From positions 992,001 through 1,056,000 of the forward strand of contig OY253652.1 of assembly GCA_958009055.1 (NCBI GenBank): a stretch of DNA of 64,000 nt. The letters run 5' to 3'. The notes beneath the pieces are model-generated. The model did not search any database. It was not told the DNA's origin and saw nothing but the letters and a program-made list of their open reading frames with translations. The stretch's first letter is position 1, and each line of letters opens with the position of its first letter. The translations under genes and the position numbers were made by a program. Of this stretch, positions 19,429 through 28,990 are shown in pieces. Origin of the DNA: Choricystis sp. odSpoLacu1. Lineage: Eukaryota; Chlorophyta; Trebouxiophyceae.

Positions 19429-21570
19429 TCACGTCTTGGCCACGCGCCCACTGTGCACGCGCCTTTCCAGCGATGCAGCGGTCGCGGCGCCGCAGCCGAC
19501 CGCGTCGACGCCGGGCACTCCGCCCTCAGCTCTCACTGCGCGCGCCGCCTGCGCCGGCGCCAGCGATGCCGCCAACGCCGCCGTCACGTCACCCCCACCA
19601 CGCTCCGCCAGCGGAGGCACGGTGACGACGGGGGTGGGGCCGCTGCCGGACCGGCGGAACGCGCCGCCGGGTTTCTCGACCGCGGTCGGTTGGCTCACCG
19701 GGTGCTGCGTCATGTTGGCCGCCGCCGGCAGGCTGCGCGTCACCGCGCCCGACCGCTTGGCAAACATGGCGTGCGCGCGGTCGGCGGCGGCGGACAGGGC
19801 GGCGCAGAAGGGGGGGGGCGCCCAGGTGGCGTGCGCCGCGTCGCGCGCGGACACGTCGGCCACACTGGCCGGCACGACGCCCAGCAACACAGCCACATCC
19901 AGCGACAGCAGCGTCTCCACGCGGGGGCGGGAGGAGGAGCCGCCCACGCCGCCGGGGATGGAGGGGGTGGAGGTGAGCAGGCCTGCGGCTGCGCTGCCTG
20001 AGTGGGTGGACGCGTCGCGCTCGCTCGCAGCCTCTGCATCCACCGAGGGCGAGCGCGACCCCATGGTGGCGCCCCAGAAGGCGCGTCCGCCCCGCACGGA
20101 GGGGCAATAGCCGCCACCATGCACCGAGGGGTCGCGCCCACGGCGCGAGCGGTCGGGCGCGGGCGACTCGCCCGCCGCCTCGAACGCGGCGCGCAGGGCG
20201 GCGTCGCTGCCGTGGGCGGTGCCGTCGTCGTCGCCTGTGGTGGGCGGGGGGGCGCTGCAGCAGGCAAACAGGGAGCGGGAGGGTTGGGCGGGCTGCGGCG
20301 TCGCGGGGCCGCGTGCGCTGGGCGACGGTTGGCGACGCCGCGCGGAAGCGCTGGGATCGTCATCGGCTGGCAGGCCCGCCGCCACCAGGGCTGGGCGCCT
20401 CGACGCAGAACGTTTGAGCCGGCGCCCACACGCCTCCGCAAAGGAGGGGACGCCGCGCGGCAGCACGTCGACGACGATGATGGACACGTCGTCCCGTGGG
20501 ACGCCGCCCGTGGCGCGCAGCGCGGCCGCCAGCACGCGGTCCGCGGCTTCACACGCCGCCACCGACCTCGCCGTCTTGGCCGCCCTGTGCACGTCCAGCG
20601 AGTCCCACACACCGTCCGAGGCGACGATGACGCGGCCGCCGTCGAGGGGCAGCCGCACCTGGGTGACATGGGGGGCGGCGAGGAGGAGTCCCGGGGGCAC
20701 GTCAAAGTCGCCCAGCGCACGCGCGTTGGCGACGCCGCCCGGCCAGACGCGCAGAGGGCCGAGGCCGGAGGTCGAGTCGGGCGCCGGGCCGACGCCGCAC
20801 TCGGCAACGCGCGACACCATGCCGCCCGCCGCGCGCACGCGCTCCTGCTCCCGCTTGGAGTTATGGATGCGGTGGTCGGCGCACACGGACAGGACGGCGG
20901 CCCCCGTGTCGACGACGGCGAGGGAGTCGCCCACGTTGGCGACCGTGATGAGGCGCCCCGCGCTCAACACAGCTGTCGCCGTCGTCCCCCCCACCGCGCC
21001 ACGCGCCGCCCACGCGACTTGGACGTCGCAGAAGGCGCCCACCAGGGCGGCAGCGACGGCGCCGCGCCAGGCGGCGGCGGCGGAACACTCGGCCGCGGCT
21101 GCCGCCGCCCCCGCGTCGGCGTCGGCCGCGCACTCACTGGCGGGCGGCGGCCCCGGCAGCCGTGCCGCCAGGGCGCCCGCCAGCTCGTCGGCTGCTGTGG
21201 CGGCGGCGGCGGCCCCGTTGTGGCCGTCGAACACGCAGAAGAGGGCGGGGGCGGGGGGGGAGGCGCCGTCGAGGGGCACGATGGAGTGGGCGCGGGAGCG
21301 GCCCGCGTCTCCACGCGACACCAGCAAGGCGTCTCCCACAGTCGCATCCGTTTTCGTGGCACTGTCAGCCCAGGCCATGCCCAGGCGCAGGAGGAGCCTG
21401 TCCTCCCCTTTTAAGGCGAGCTGAATTGCAGACACGTGAAGTGAGCGGGTGCCGGGCGGTGGGGACGTGCCGGGGCCAGGGGACGCGGATTTGTCGTCCA
21501 CTGTTGACGCGTCCGCAATGGAGTCCATTGCGGAGTCTGGGCGGGTCGGAGTGGGGGGCGAGGCTGACAT
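19429..21570 (-). CDS. PP2C-family protein phosphatase, long form
   Basis: This is a metal-dependent Ser/Thr phosphatase. It is a single 713-residue exon. The catalytic domain spans about residues 60-395, with the standard motifs FCVFDGHNG, GTTATAVLSAG, ITVANVGDS, CADHR, GVANARALGDFDV, IVASDGVWDSLD and DDVSIIVVD. The metal-binding aspartates are kept. The C-terminal ~320 residues are low-complexity (Ser, Pro, Ala, Arg), likely disordered and regulatory. It is followed head-to-tail by a clear paralogue (21987-23828) with the same domain order and a similar tail, so the pair arose by tandem duplication. The start was chosen as the first ATG of the open frame; an internal Met (MDSIADAST) 14 codons later is an alternative. 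Confidence 0.9.
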   Translation of the reverse strand: MSASPPTPTRPDSAMDSIADASTVDDKSASPGPGTSPPPGTRSLHVSAIQLALKGEDRLLLRLGMAWADSATKTDATVGDALLVSRGDAGRSRAHSIVPLDGASPPAPALFCVFDGHNGAAAAATAADELAGALAARLPGPPPASECAADADAGAAAAAAECSAAAAWRGAVAAALVGAFCDVQVAWAARGAVGGTTATAVLSAGRLITVANVGDSLAVVDTGAAVLSVCADHRIHNSKREQERVRAAGGMVSRVAECGVGPAPDSTSGLGPLRVWPGGVANARALGDFDVPPGLLLAAPHVTQVRLPLDGGRVIVASDGVWDSLDVHRAAKTARSVAACEAADRVLAAALRATGGVPRDDVSIIVVDVLPRGVPSFAEACGRRLKRSASRRPALVAAGLPADDDPSASARRRQPSPSARGPATPQPAQPSRSLFACCSAPPPTTGDDDGTAHGSDAALRAAFEAAGESPAPDRSRRGRDPSVHGGGYCPSVRGGRAFWGATMGSRSPSVDAEAASERDASTHSGSAAAGLLTSTPSIPGGVGGSSSRPRVETLLSLDVAVLLGVVPASVADVSARDAAHATWAPPPFCAALSAAADRAHAMFAKRSGAVTRSLPAAANMTQHPVSQPTAVEKPGGAFRRSGSGPTPVVTVPPLAERGGGDVTAALAASLAPAQAARAVRAEGGVPGVDAVGCGAATAASLERRVHSGRVAKT

Positions 21571-21986
21571 CCGGGCTGCACGGCAGCGTTGCCCTGGCGG
21601 GAGCGAAATTCATTCGTTCCTCTCGGTCGCGGTCTCTCTCGTGGCCACACGTGACACTCGGCGCGCTCGCCGCGGACAGCACCCCCTCTCACGCCAGCAC
21701 TTGCGAAGTGGACTGCGTGAGGAGGGGAGATGCAGAGCGGAGAGGGCACCAGAAAACGCACACACGATTTGTGACAAAGTGCGTTAGGTCGAAACACACA
21801 AAAAGGAAAAAAGCGAGCGGCGCATACGAGAGCCACGCGCGTGCCACTTTGCGGACACGCCCTGCCCCCGTGATTCTGGCCCTCTGCACAGCCCGCAACG
21901 GCAAAAAAACCAACAACATAGTTCGGTGGTGATCAGTCACAATTCAAAGCAAAACAACAAAGCAAAGTAAAAACAAAAGAGTCTCT

Positions 21987-23828
21987 TCATGCATCACCAC
22001 TCTCTGCCGCAGCCGCCGCCCTCACAGCCTCCACCAGCTGGGCAGGCGTGACCGTCACCCCGCTGTGGCGCCCGGCAGCATGACACCCCGGCGCATCATG
22101 CACCGCCCGCCGCAGCAGGGCCACTAGCACGCCATCGGCTGCCAGAGCGGCTGCCACGCGCGCGGCCGCAGCCGCCGCCGCGTCGTCGTCGTCGACGCCC
22201 GACTCGTCGTCCGACGAGTAGCCGCACGTGGGGGCTGCGACAACGGAGGCGTCGCCCGTCACCACTGTCACCAAATCCAGCCGCGCCAGCAGGGTGGGGC
22301 GGGCGCCGGGCGCAAACGCGGTGCCGCCGCGCACGGAGCGCGCGAGCTCGGCAAAGAAGCCGCCCCGGCCGGAGCCACCAGTGCCGCCGCCAGAGCGGAC
22401 CAACGCGTCTGGGGTGCGCCCATTGCGCAGGGAGGGGCCGACACCGCCGGGGGGGTCGGTGGAGGGGGCTGCGGTGGGTGGCGTGCGCAGCCTCGGCTTG
22501 AACCAGGCAGCAAAGCCGCGCCTCTTGGGCGGCAGGGACGCGGGCACAGGCAGCAGCGGGGGCGCGCACTGGCCGTCAGGCTCGCTGTCGGCCGACGCAA
22601 CCGCGGACGCAGCCGCCAGCGCGGCGAGCGCGGCTCCGCGCGACGCGGAGCGCCGCATCCGCCGCCCCACCGCCTCGGGGAACGAGGGCGCGGTGCCGGA
22701 GGGCAGGACGTCCACCACAACGATTGTGGCATCATCTCGAGGCACGCCGCACGGGCCGGCGGCGTGCAGGACGGCGCCGACGACCGCCTCTGCGGCTTCG
22801 GGGGGGCCGAGCGGGCGCGCCGTGCGCGCGGCGCGGCGGGGGGGGACGGCATCCCACACACCGTCCGACGCGAGCAGCACGCGCCCCCCATCCCTGGGCA
22901 GCAGCACCTGGGTCAGCGCGGGGGCGGGCGAGGTGACGGTGGCGCCGCCGCCCGCGTCCAAGTCCCCAAGCGCCCTCGCGTTGGCAAACCCGCCCCTCCC
23001 GTCCACCGTCCAGGCGCGCAGAGGGCCGAGGCCCGCGCCATCGCGCGCGGTGGAGGGGCCGCCCCCCGTGACCGGGCAGACGGCGGCCACGAGGCCGCCA
23101 CCAGCGCGCACGCGCGCGGCCTCCGACCGCGACGATGCGACGCGGTGGTCCGCCGTCAACCGCAGCAGGGCGCCGCCGCCGGGGTCTATGAATGCGGCTG
23201 AGTCGCCCACATTGGCCACGGTGACGAGGCGGCCGGCTGTGAGGACGAGGGTGGCGGTGGTGCCGCCCAGGCCGCCGGTGGCTGCCCACGCGACGTGAGT
23301 CGCGGCGACGGCGGACGCCAGGGCGGCCGCCACGGCGTGCCTCCAGGCGCACGCAGTGTCGTCCATGTCGGAGTGCACGGTGGCGTCGTTTCCGTCGTCC
23401 TCGTCGTCGGCCGTGCACGCGGCGCAGGCGCAGCGCCCGTCGAGCGCTCCACGCGGCGGACCGCCGCGCGGCAACGCTGCATGCACCGCTTCTGCTGTGT
23501 GCGCCTCCGCAAACGCGGCCGCAGCCCGCCCATTGTGGCCGTCAAACACGGCAAACAGGGCGTAGTGTGTGTCGGCCAGGGGGTGGGCTTCGCCGTCGTA
23601 GTCGAGGCGGGGCGCCACGTGGGTGGCGTCGTCGCCCGGCCACCGCCGCCGGGTGATGGAAACCGTGTCTTCGCCCTTGGGATGGGCGACACGCACACCC
23701 CAATGCAGAATGCCGGTCGAAATCTGGGCCACGGGGGCCTGGGGCGGCGACGTGGGCGGCCGGCCGATTGGTGGCGGCGTCACCCCCGCGGGCGTCACCA
23801 CGCGCACGCGTTGCGTGGTTGTCGCCAT
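21987..23828 (-). CDS. PP2C-family protein phosphatase, tandem paralogue
   Basis: This is a Ser/Thr phosphatase of the PP2C family, a single exon of 613 residues from MATTTQRVRVV. Motifs in order are FAVFDGHNGRAAAAF, GTTATLVLTAG, VTVANVGDSAAF, TADHR, GFANARALGDLDAG, LLASDGVWDAV and DDATIVVVDVLPSG. It shares with its upstream neighbour the catalytic layout, the VVDVLP...P.F.EA.GRR.(K/R)RSASR boundary and a disordered tail. An insert of mixed acidic residues and Cys (CACAACTADDEDD) lies after the first metal motif. The frame runs open further upstream, but no ATG occurs there. The C-terminus ends in an Ala-rich helix. Confidence 0.9.
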   Translation of the reverse strand: MATTTQRVRVVTPAGVTPPPIGRPPTSPPQAPVAQISTGILHWGVRVAHPKGEDTVSITRRRWPGDDATHVAPRLDYDGEAHPLADTHYALFAVFDGHNGRAAAAFAEAHTAEAVHAALPRGGPPRGALDGRCACAACTADDEDDGNDATVHSDMDDTACAWRHAVAAALASAVAATHVAWAATGGLGGTTATLVLTAGRLVTVANVGDSAAFIDPGGGALLRLTADHRVASSRSEAARVRAGGGLVAAVCPVTGGGPSTARDGAGLGPLRAWTVDGRGGFANARALGDLDAGGGATVTSPAPALTQVLLPRDGGRVLLASDGVWDAVPPRRAARTARPLGPPEAAEAVVGAVLHAAGPCGVPRDDATIVVVDVLPSGTAPSFPEAVGRRMRRSASRGAALAALAAASAVASADSEPDGQCAPPLLPVPASLPPKRRGFAAWFKPRLRTPPTAAPSTDPPGGVGPSLRNGRTPDALVRSGGGTGGSGRGGFFAELARSVRGGTAFAPGARPTLLARLDLVTVVTGDASVVAAPTCGYSSDDESGVDDDDAAAAAAARVAAALAADGVLVALLRRAVHDAPGCHAAGRHSGVTVTPAQLVEAVRAAAAAESGDA

Positions 23829-24041
23829 TTGTGCTCGGACAAAGACGTGCGCGTGTGTGCGTGGCAGCCTCGCACGGGCGGAGAGCGAAATGCGGAGGGC
23901 GAGGCGTTCGCGGCGTGCGGCGAAGCCTCGCAAGTACTGACGGCCTCTCGCGACAAAAGGCTAGAAAGACGAGCCACCCCCCGCCTTCGTGTCTCCTCCA
24001 CACGCACGTGACCTCACACACGCAACTCTTCCCGAAGGCGT

Positions 24042-24356
<315 letters not shown>

Positions 24357-24371
24357 ACCCTCTCCACCGGG

Positions 24372-26335
24372 CTACCGCTTGTTCACCGCCTCCACGTGCA
24401 TCCCCCCAATCCCCGCCTCCTTCTCCAGCCACGCCACCACCTCCTTCAACAGGTCGCCCTGCAGGGCGACTTCTTTGTCGGTCGCATCCTTGCCCGGCAG
24501 CCTGGCCACGGAGGCCGACGTTTTGAGGGCTTTCTGCAGGGCGTTGGCGAGGGCGCCAGGGTCCAGGGCGTAGCCCTCCGCCCCCACGATCCTGGTCAAG
24601 TGTTTGCGCCCCGCGTGCCGGTCCTCCACCGTCACCCTCAGCTTGGTCAGGGGGCCGCGCCGGGTGGCGGTGGCGGTGCCGCCGGCGGGCAGGGACCTCG
24701 TGACGCGGGTGTGGGCGGTGAGGCGCGCGACAAGGCGGTCGCCGAGTTCGGTTAGAGGCAGGGTGTCGCCCTCGGCCACACCCTCATCCTCACGCTCCCG
24801 TTTGGAGAAGAGGGCTCCCACCAGCAGTTTGTCCAGGGTGGCTGTTTTGGCGCCGGCGGGGCGGAGGCCTTCGGCCTTGCAATAAGATTTCAGCGCCGCC
24901 CGCACCGCGGCCTCGGGCAGCAGGTCGTCGTCGCCTGCCCCTCCCTTGGCGTGCGCCATGATGGGTTTGACCATGGGGGAGGGTTTGTAGACGGCGTCAA
25001 TGGTGATGGCGGGGGTGGAGCCCCCCTTGCCACCATCCGCTGGTGCGGACGCCGCCTCCTCGGCTCTGGCGGCGGCTGCAGCAGCTGCTGCAGGTGCAAA
25101 GGCCACATACAGCGCGTGCCCTCGCTCCACTTTCGCCAGCGCATCCTGCTTGCGCACCAGCTTGGTGGCGAGGAGGCCTGATTTCTCATACTTTTTCAAA
25201 AGTTTTGACAGTTGCTTAAAACTCGACTTCTTCAAGTCCAGCGTCACGCCCGCCGGCTTGGCGGGCACCATGTGCTTGGAGTACAAGTCGGACGTGAGCA
25301 TGGGCAGGTCGGTGTCGGGGATGGCAGCCAGGGCGGAGAGGAGGCAGAACTCGGCGATCGCGTCCTGGCCGGCGGGGGTGTCGGGGTCGACGCCGGCGGG
25401 GAGACCGGGCGTGGTGGTGGTGGGAGGGGGTGGTGTGTCGTCGGCGGCCAGGTTGAGCGCCGCGACCGCGTCGGCGGCAGCGTCGGCGGGGGCAGCGGCG
25501 GGCGCGGACGCTGCGCCACCATCCTCATCGTCGCTGCCCGCCGCGCCGCCGTCATCGCCGCCACCCCCCCGGTCCCTCGCCCGCGGGCCACACGCGCCCC
25601 GGCGTGAACTCGGGCCCTGGGACGCGCTTGTCGCCGAAAGCCCACAGCGCGTCAGGGTAGTGGTGCAACAGCTTCACCCCCTTCCCCTTCATGCCCGCCG
25701 CCACCGCGTCATCAGCGCCCGTCTCCATGACGCCCAGGGCAAAGGGGCGGGACCCGGGCCCCGGGACGCGGACGACGGCGAGGTCTCCCGCGAGCACGCG
25801 GGGGAGGCCGTGCGGCGGGACGACAAAGCCTTGCAGAAACAGGTCGGCCCCGCCCAACACTTTGGGGGAGACTTCTGAGTGGGTGACGATCTCGGGGACG
25901 AGGGGCACGGGGGACGCCCAGAGGGCATAGACGGTGGGGAGGAGGGCACCGCCGCGGCCGTCCAGGTCGAAGAACAGGGGGACGCCGGCCACGGCCCACG
26001 CTTGGCACCGGTTGGACAGTTTCCACAGGGTGATGTCTGCTTTGGGGGGCAGGATGGCGTTGAACGCGGTTTCTGGGAGGAGAGGGGGATGGGTTGGAGG
26101 TGTCCGGGCCGGCAATGCCGCCGCCTGGCACGCACGCTGCGCAGTCTGCCCGCCCCCACACAACGCAGTGTGATCACAGCTTACAGCTCGCATCCCTTGT
26201 TTGACACGCCCTCCCTCCCACTCTCTCACCATTCAGCTGCGGAAACTGGTCGCCCACTTTCTTGCGCAGCGCCTTGGCGTCCTTGCCGCCCAGCGCCTGC
26301 CGCTCTTTCACCGAAAGCGTCTTGCCTTTGAACAT
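24372..26335 (-). CDS. EIF2D: eukaryotic translation initiation factor 2D (ligatin), apparent frameshift
   Basis: eIF2D binds the small ribosomal subunit and acts in non-canonical initiation and recycling. Exons on the minus strand are 26335-26230 and 26072-24372, joined at AAT G|AA. The N-terminal DUF1947-like part (MFKGKTLSVKERQAL, LPPKADITLWKLSNR) precedes a PUA domain (DLFLQGFVVPP, GDLAVVRVPG, GVKLLHHYPDALWAFGDK). After an acidic linker come the SWIB/winged-helix part (LPMLTSDLYSKHMVPAKP) and the C-terminal SUI1/eIF1 domain (TRRGPLTKLRVTVEDRHAGRKHLTRIVG). The frame changes by one surplus base in the 7-G run of EGPGGW (plus strand about 25562-25568). Removing it gives GGGDDGGAAGSDDED and 601 residues, close to the usual ~580. 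Confidence 0.92.
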
Positions 26336-26504
26336 GGTTCACGTGCTAGACGTCGGGATTGGGGTGGGAATGGGGGGGGGGAGGGGGGAGGGAGGAAGAA
26401 AGATCGGAGTTGTGTAGTCTCTTTTTTCCTTTGTCTCCCTCCTTCCCACCCCCCCCCCCCCCACACCCGAAACGGCCGCCCGCTATTCACTCAACTCACG
26501 CACC

Positions 26505-27451
26505 ATGACCGCCCTGCACCAACCGCCCTGCCTGCTCGCCCGGTTGGCTGCTCTGGAGTCTGATGCTGCCGCAGCCGCCTCCGCTCGCAGCGCGGCGGCG
26601 GCCGCGGCCAAGCGTGCTGCGACCGCGGAAGCCGCTGCTGCCGCCGCCCAAGCAGCTGCCGCGACCGCCACCGCCCGCGCATCCGAGCTTGAGGCCGCTT
26701 TGGCTGCTGCAGGCTCGCGTGAAGCCGAGGACGCGGGCCGGCTGGCCGCCCTGGTGCGCGCGCTGGCGGCGCGGGGCGCAGCGCCGCCGCCGCCACCGCC
26801 CACCGACCGCGAGCGCGTGCTGGCAGGCAGGGTGCGCGAGCTTCGGGTGGAGTTGGACAAGGCTCGGGCAGCAGGCGTGGAGCGTGGGGCGGCCGCCAAC
26901 AGGGCGGCCGCCGCGGCGGTGGCCGCGGCGACCTCCCTCGTGAACACGGCGGCCGCCGACCGGGCGGCCACAGACGAGCGGGCGGATGCAGCCAGCGCGG
27001 CAGCGGTGGCTGCCATGAGAGACGCGGTGCACGCTCGCCTGGAGCGGGAGGCCGCGCTGGCGCGGGCAGAGGAGGCGGAGCAAGCGCTGGCGGCCGAGCG
27101 CGCGGCCGTGGCCGCCGCGCTGGCTGCCGCCCAGGAAGACGGCCGCCGAGCCGCTTCAGCCGCTGCCGCCGCCGCCGCCCGCACCGCTGAGCAGGGGCGC
27201 CGCCTCGCGCTCGCAGCGGCCGCCAACGCGCGGCGGCACGCTGCCACGGTCGAGGCGACCGCGCGCGCGCGCGCGTCGCGGCCGCTGTCGCCCGAGAAAA
27301 CGCGGCCCGGGCGGCCGCCCGCCGGGCGGTCGCGCTGGCGTCATCGGAGGCGGCGTTGAGGCGGGCGGCGGGGCAGGGCTTTGCGGCCGACGTGGCGACG
27401 CTGCGCAAGCGGGTGGCGGCGGTCGGGCGGAGGGTGGCAGCGGGCAGGTGA
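26505..27451 (+). CDS. Ala-rich coiled-coil protein
   Basis: The family is not recognised. From the ATG at 26505 (CACCATG context) the product is dominated by Ala, Glu, Arg and Leu in heptad-like patterns (LAARLAALESDAAAA, RVRELRVELDKARAAG, LEREAALARAEEAEQALAAER), that is, one long coiled coil broken by a Pro-rich hinge (APPPPPPTDRE). The opened frame stops at 27359 after a non-helical tail. In another frame the helical pattern continues from about 27280 to a TGA at 27449-27451 (VAAAVARENAARAAARRAVAL...RKRVAAVGRR). The change falls in a CG dinucleotide run (about 27260-27276), where one extra CG unit would explain it. I give the longer end. It is divergent from eIF2D (169 bp). Confidence 0.55.
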
Positions 27452-27702
27452 TGTGATGGTTTGTTTTGGACTGTTTTATTGCATAGGCGTGGGGTTGGTT
27501 GGAAGGAAAGGTTATGAAAAGAAAACGGCAACAACAGAGAGGGATACGACTGGAGCCAAAAAAAAAAGAAGAAAAATGGAAAGAATCACGGTGTCAGACC
27601 ACACACCCCCACCCGCGTCAACGAGGGGTCGCGATTGGGTTGGGGTGTCCTGAGACCAACACACAACTGCCCGCTCCTCCGGGGGCAACGCACCGAACAG
27701 TT

Positions 27703-28777
27703 TCACCCTGTCGTCTTCTTGCTCACGCTCTGCTCACGCTTTGCGTCCGCCAGCGCCACCGCCCGCTTGAAGTCGGGCGACCCCGGCAGGAACCTGGAGG
27801 CAGCCATGGCCATGAAGTTAAAGTCGATGATTTTCATCATCATGCGGAACCCAAACGCGGTCAGACCGATGTCACGCCACACGGTGCGCCCCACCGCCCC
27901 AAACACCAACCCAGGCAACGCGTCAGGCGACACGGCGATGCCCTTGAAAAAGTCGAGCACCGACATGCGGTCTGCCGCATCATAGAAGCGGGAGGCGACG
28001 GGGGAGGGGTGGAAAACGAGGACGTCCACGCCGCGCGGGCGTGCTTCGACCGCCAGGGATGCGCCAAACGACGACACAAACGCCTTGGTGGCGGCATACA
28101 TGACGGTGAAGGGGGACGCGACGGCGGCGGCGGCGGACGAGGTGAGCACGATGCAGCCGGGGAGGCGGGCGTTGACGAGGCGGCCGAGGAAGACGTGGGC
28201 GAGGGAGGCCGCGGAGACGGCGTTGCACTCCAGGTTGGCAGCCTGGGACGCGAGGGGCGTGGCTTCATACAGCCCCGTCAGCATGTAGCCCGCGTTCAGG
28301 AAGACGAGCTGGACGGCGATGTCGGTCGTGGCGGCGTGGACGGTGTTGACGTACGTCCCTCCCGGCGCGCCGAGGTTGCACCCGACCGCGCGGAAAGAAA
28401 CGTCGGGAAACTCCTCCGTCAACTCTGCGTGCGTCTCCTTCAACAGTTTGTCGTCCAGGGCCACCAGGACGACGGACGCGCCCTGGGAGGCGAGCTTGCG
28501 GGCGATGGCTTTGCCGACGCCTGGGGTGTGTGTGTGGGTTGGTGGAGGGAAGAGGGTTGAGATCAGACGCGCATTGTCGCTTCCCCCTCCCCCTCTCTCT
28601 CCTCCGCCTCATTCTCTCACCCGAGCTCGACCCCGTGACCAGACCCCACTTGGGGCCGCCCCCGTAGCGCTTGACCAGGTCCTGGTCGCGGCAGAGGAGA
28701 GAGACACAGAGGTGTGGGAGGAGGTACTGCAGCACAAACGCGGCAAAGACCACGCCCAGCACGGTGAGGAGCAGCAT
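27703..28777 (-). CDS. short-chain dehydrogenase/reductase, membrane-anchored
   Basis: This is an NAD(P)-dependent SDR, probably in the ER membrane like the 3-ketoacyl-CoA reductase/17-beta-hydroxysteroid dehydrogenase group. Exons on the minus strand are 28777-28621 and 28520-27703 (324 aa). The N-terminus is a hydrophobic anchor (LLLTVLGVVFAAFVLQYLL). The cofactor loop TGSSSGVGKAIARKLA spans the intron. Further motifs are LVFLNAGYM, the catalytic Ser in IVLTSSAA and YAATK (YxxxK), followed by VDVLVFHPSPVASRFYD, the classic PG-like segment. The C-terminus is basic (ADAKREQSVSKKTTG), with a KKxx-like ER-retention ending that I note as suggestive only. The substrate cannot be told from the sequence. 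Confidence 0.88.
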
Positions 28778-28990
28778 TGCCGGTGTGGTGTGTGGAAAGT
28801 AAAGAGCGTGTGTGTGTGTGTGTGTGCCACGCGTGTGCGAGTGCTAGGAAGGGTGGGCACGAGCGGGACCCACGGAGAAGAAAAACGGCGCGCCGACTCT
28901 GTTTATCTTTTTCTTTTTCTTTCGGTCGTTTCTTGGTTTTGCACTCTCTCTCGTTTGCAGGACATACACACTCCCCCTCTCCCCTCCTCA

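Noticed and set aside
28617..28990. Extension of the LSD1-type protein past 28990 in the uncorrected frame
   Set aside because: That stretch is Arg/Gly-rich without motifs and overlaps the next gene. The one-base correction gives a natural end at 28991.
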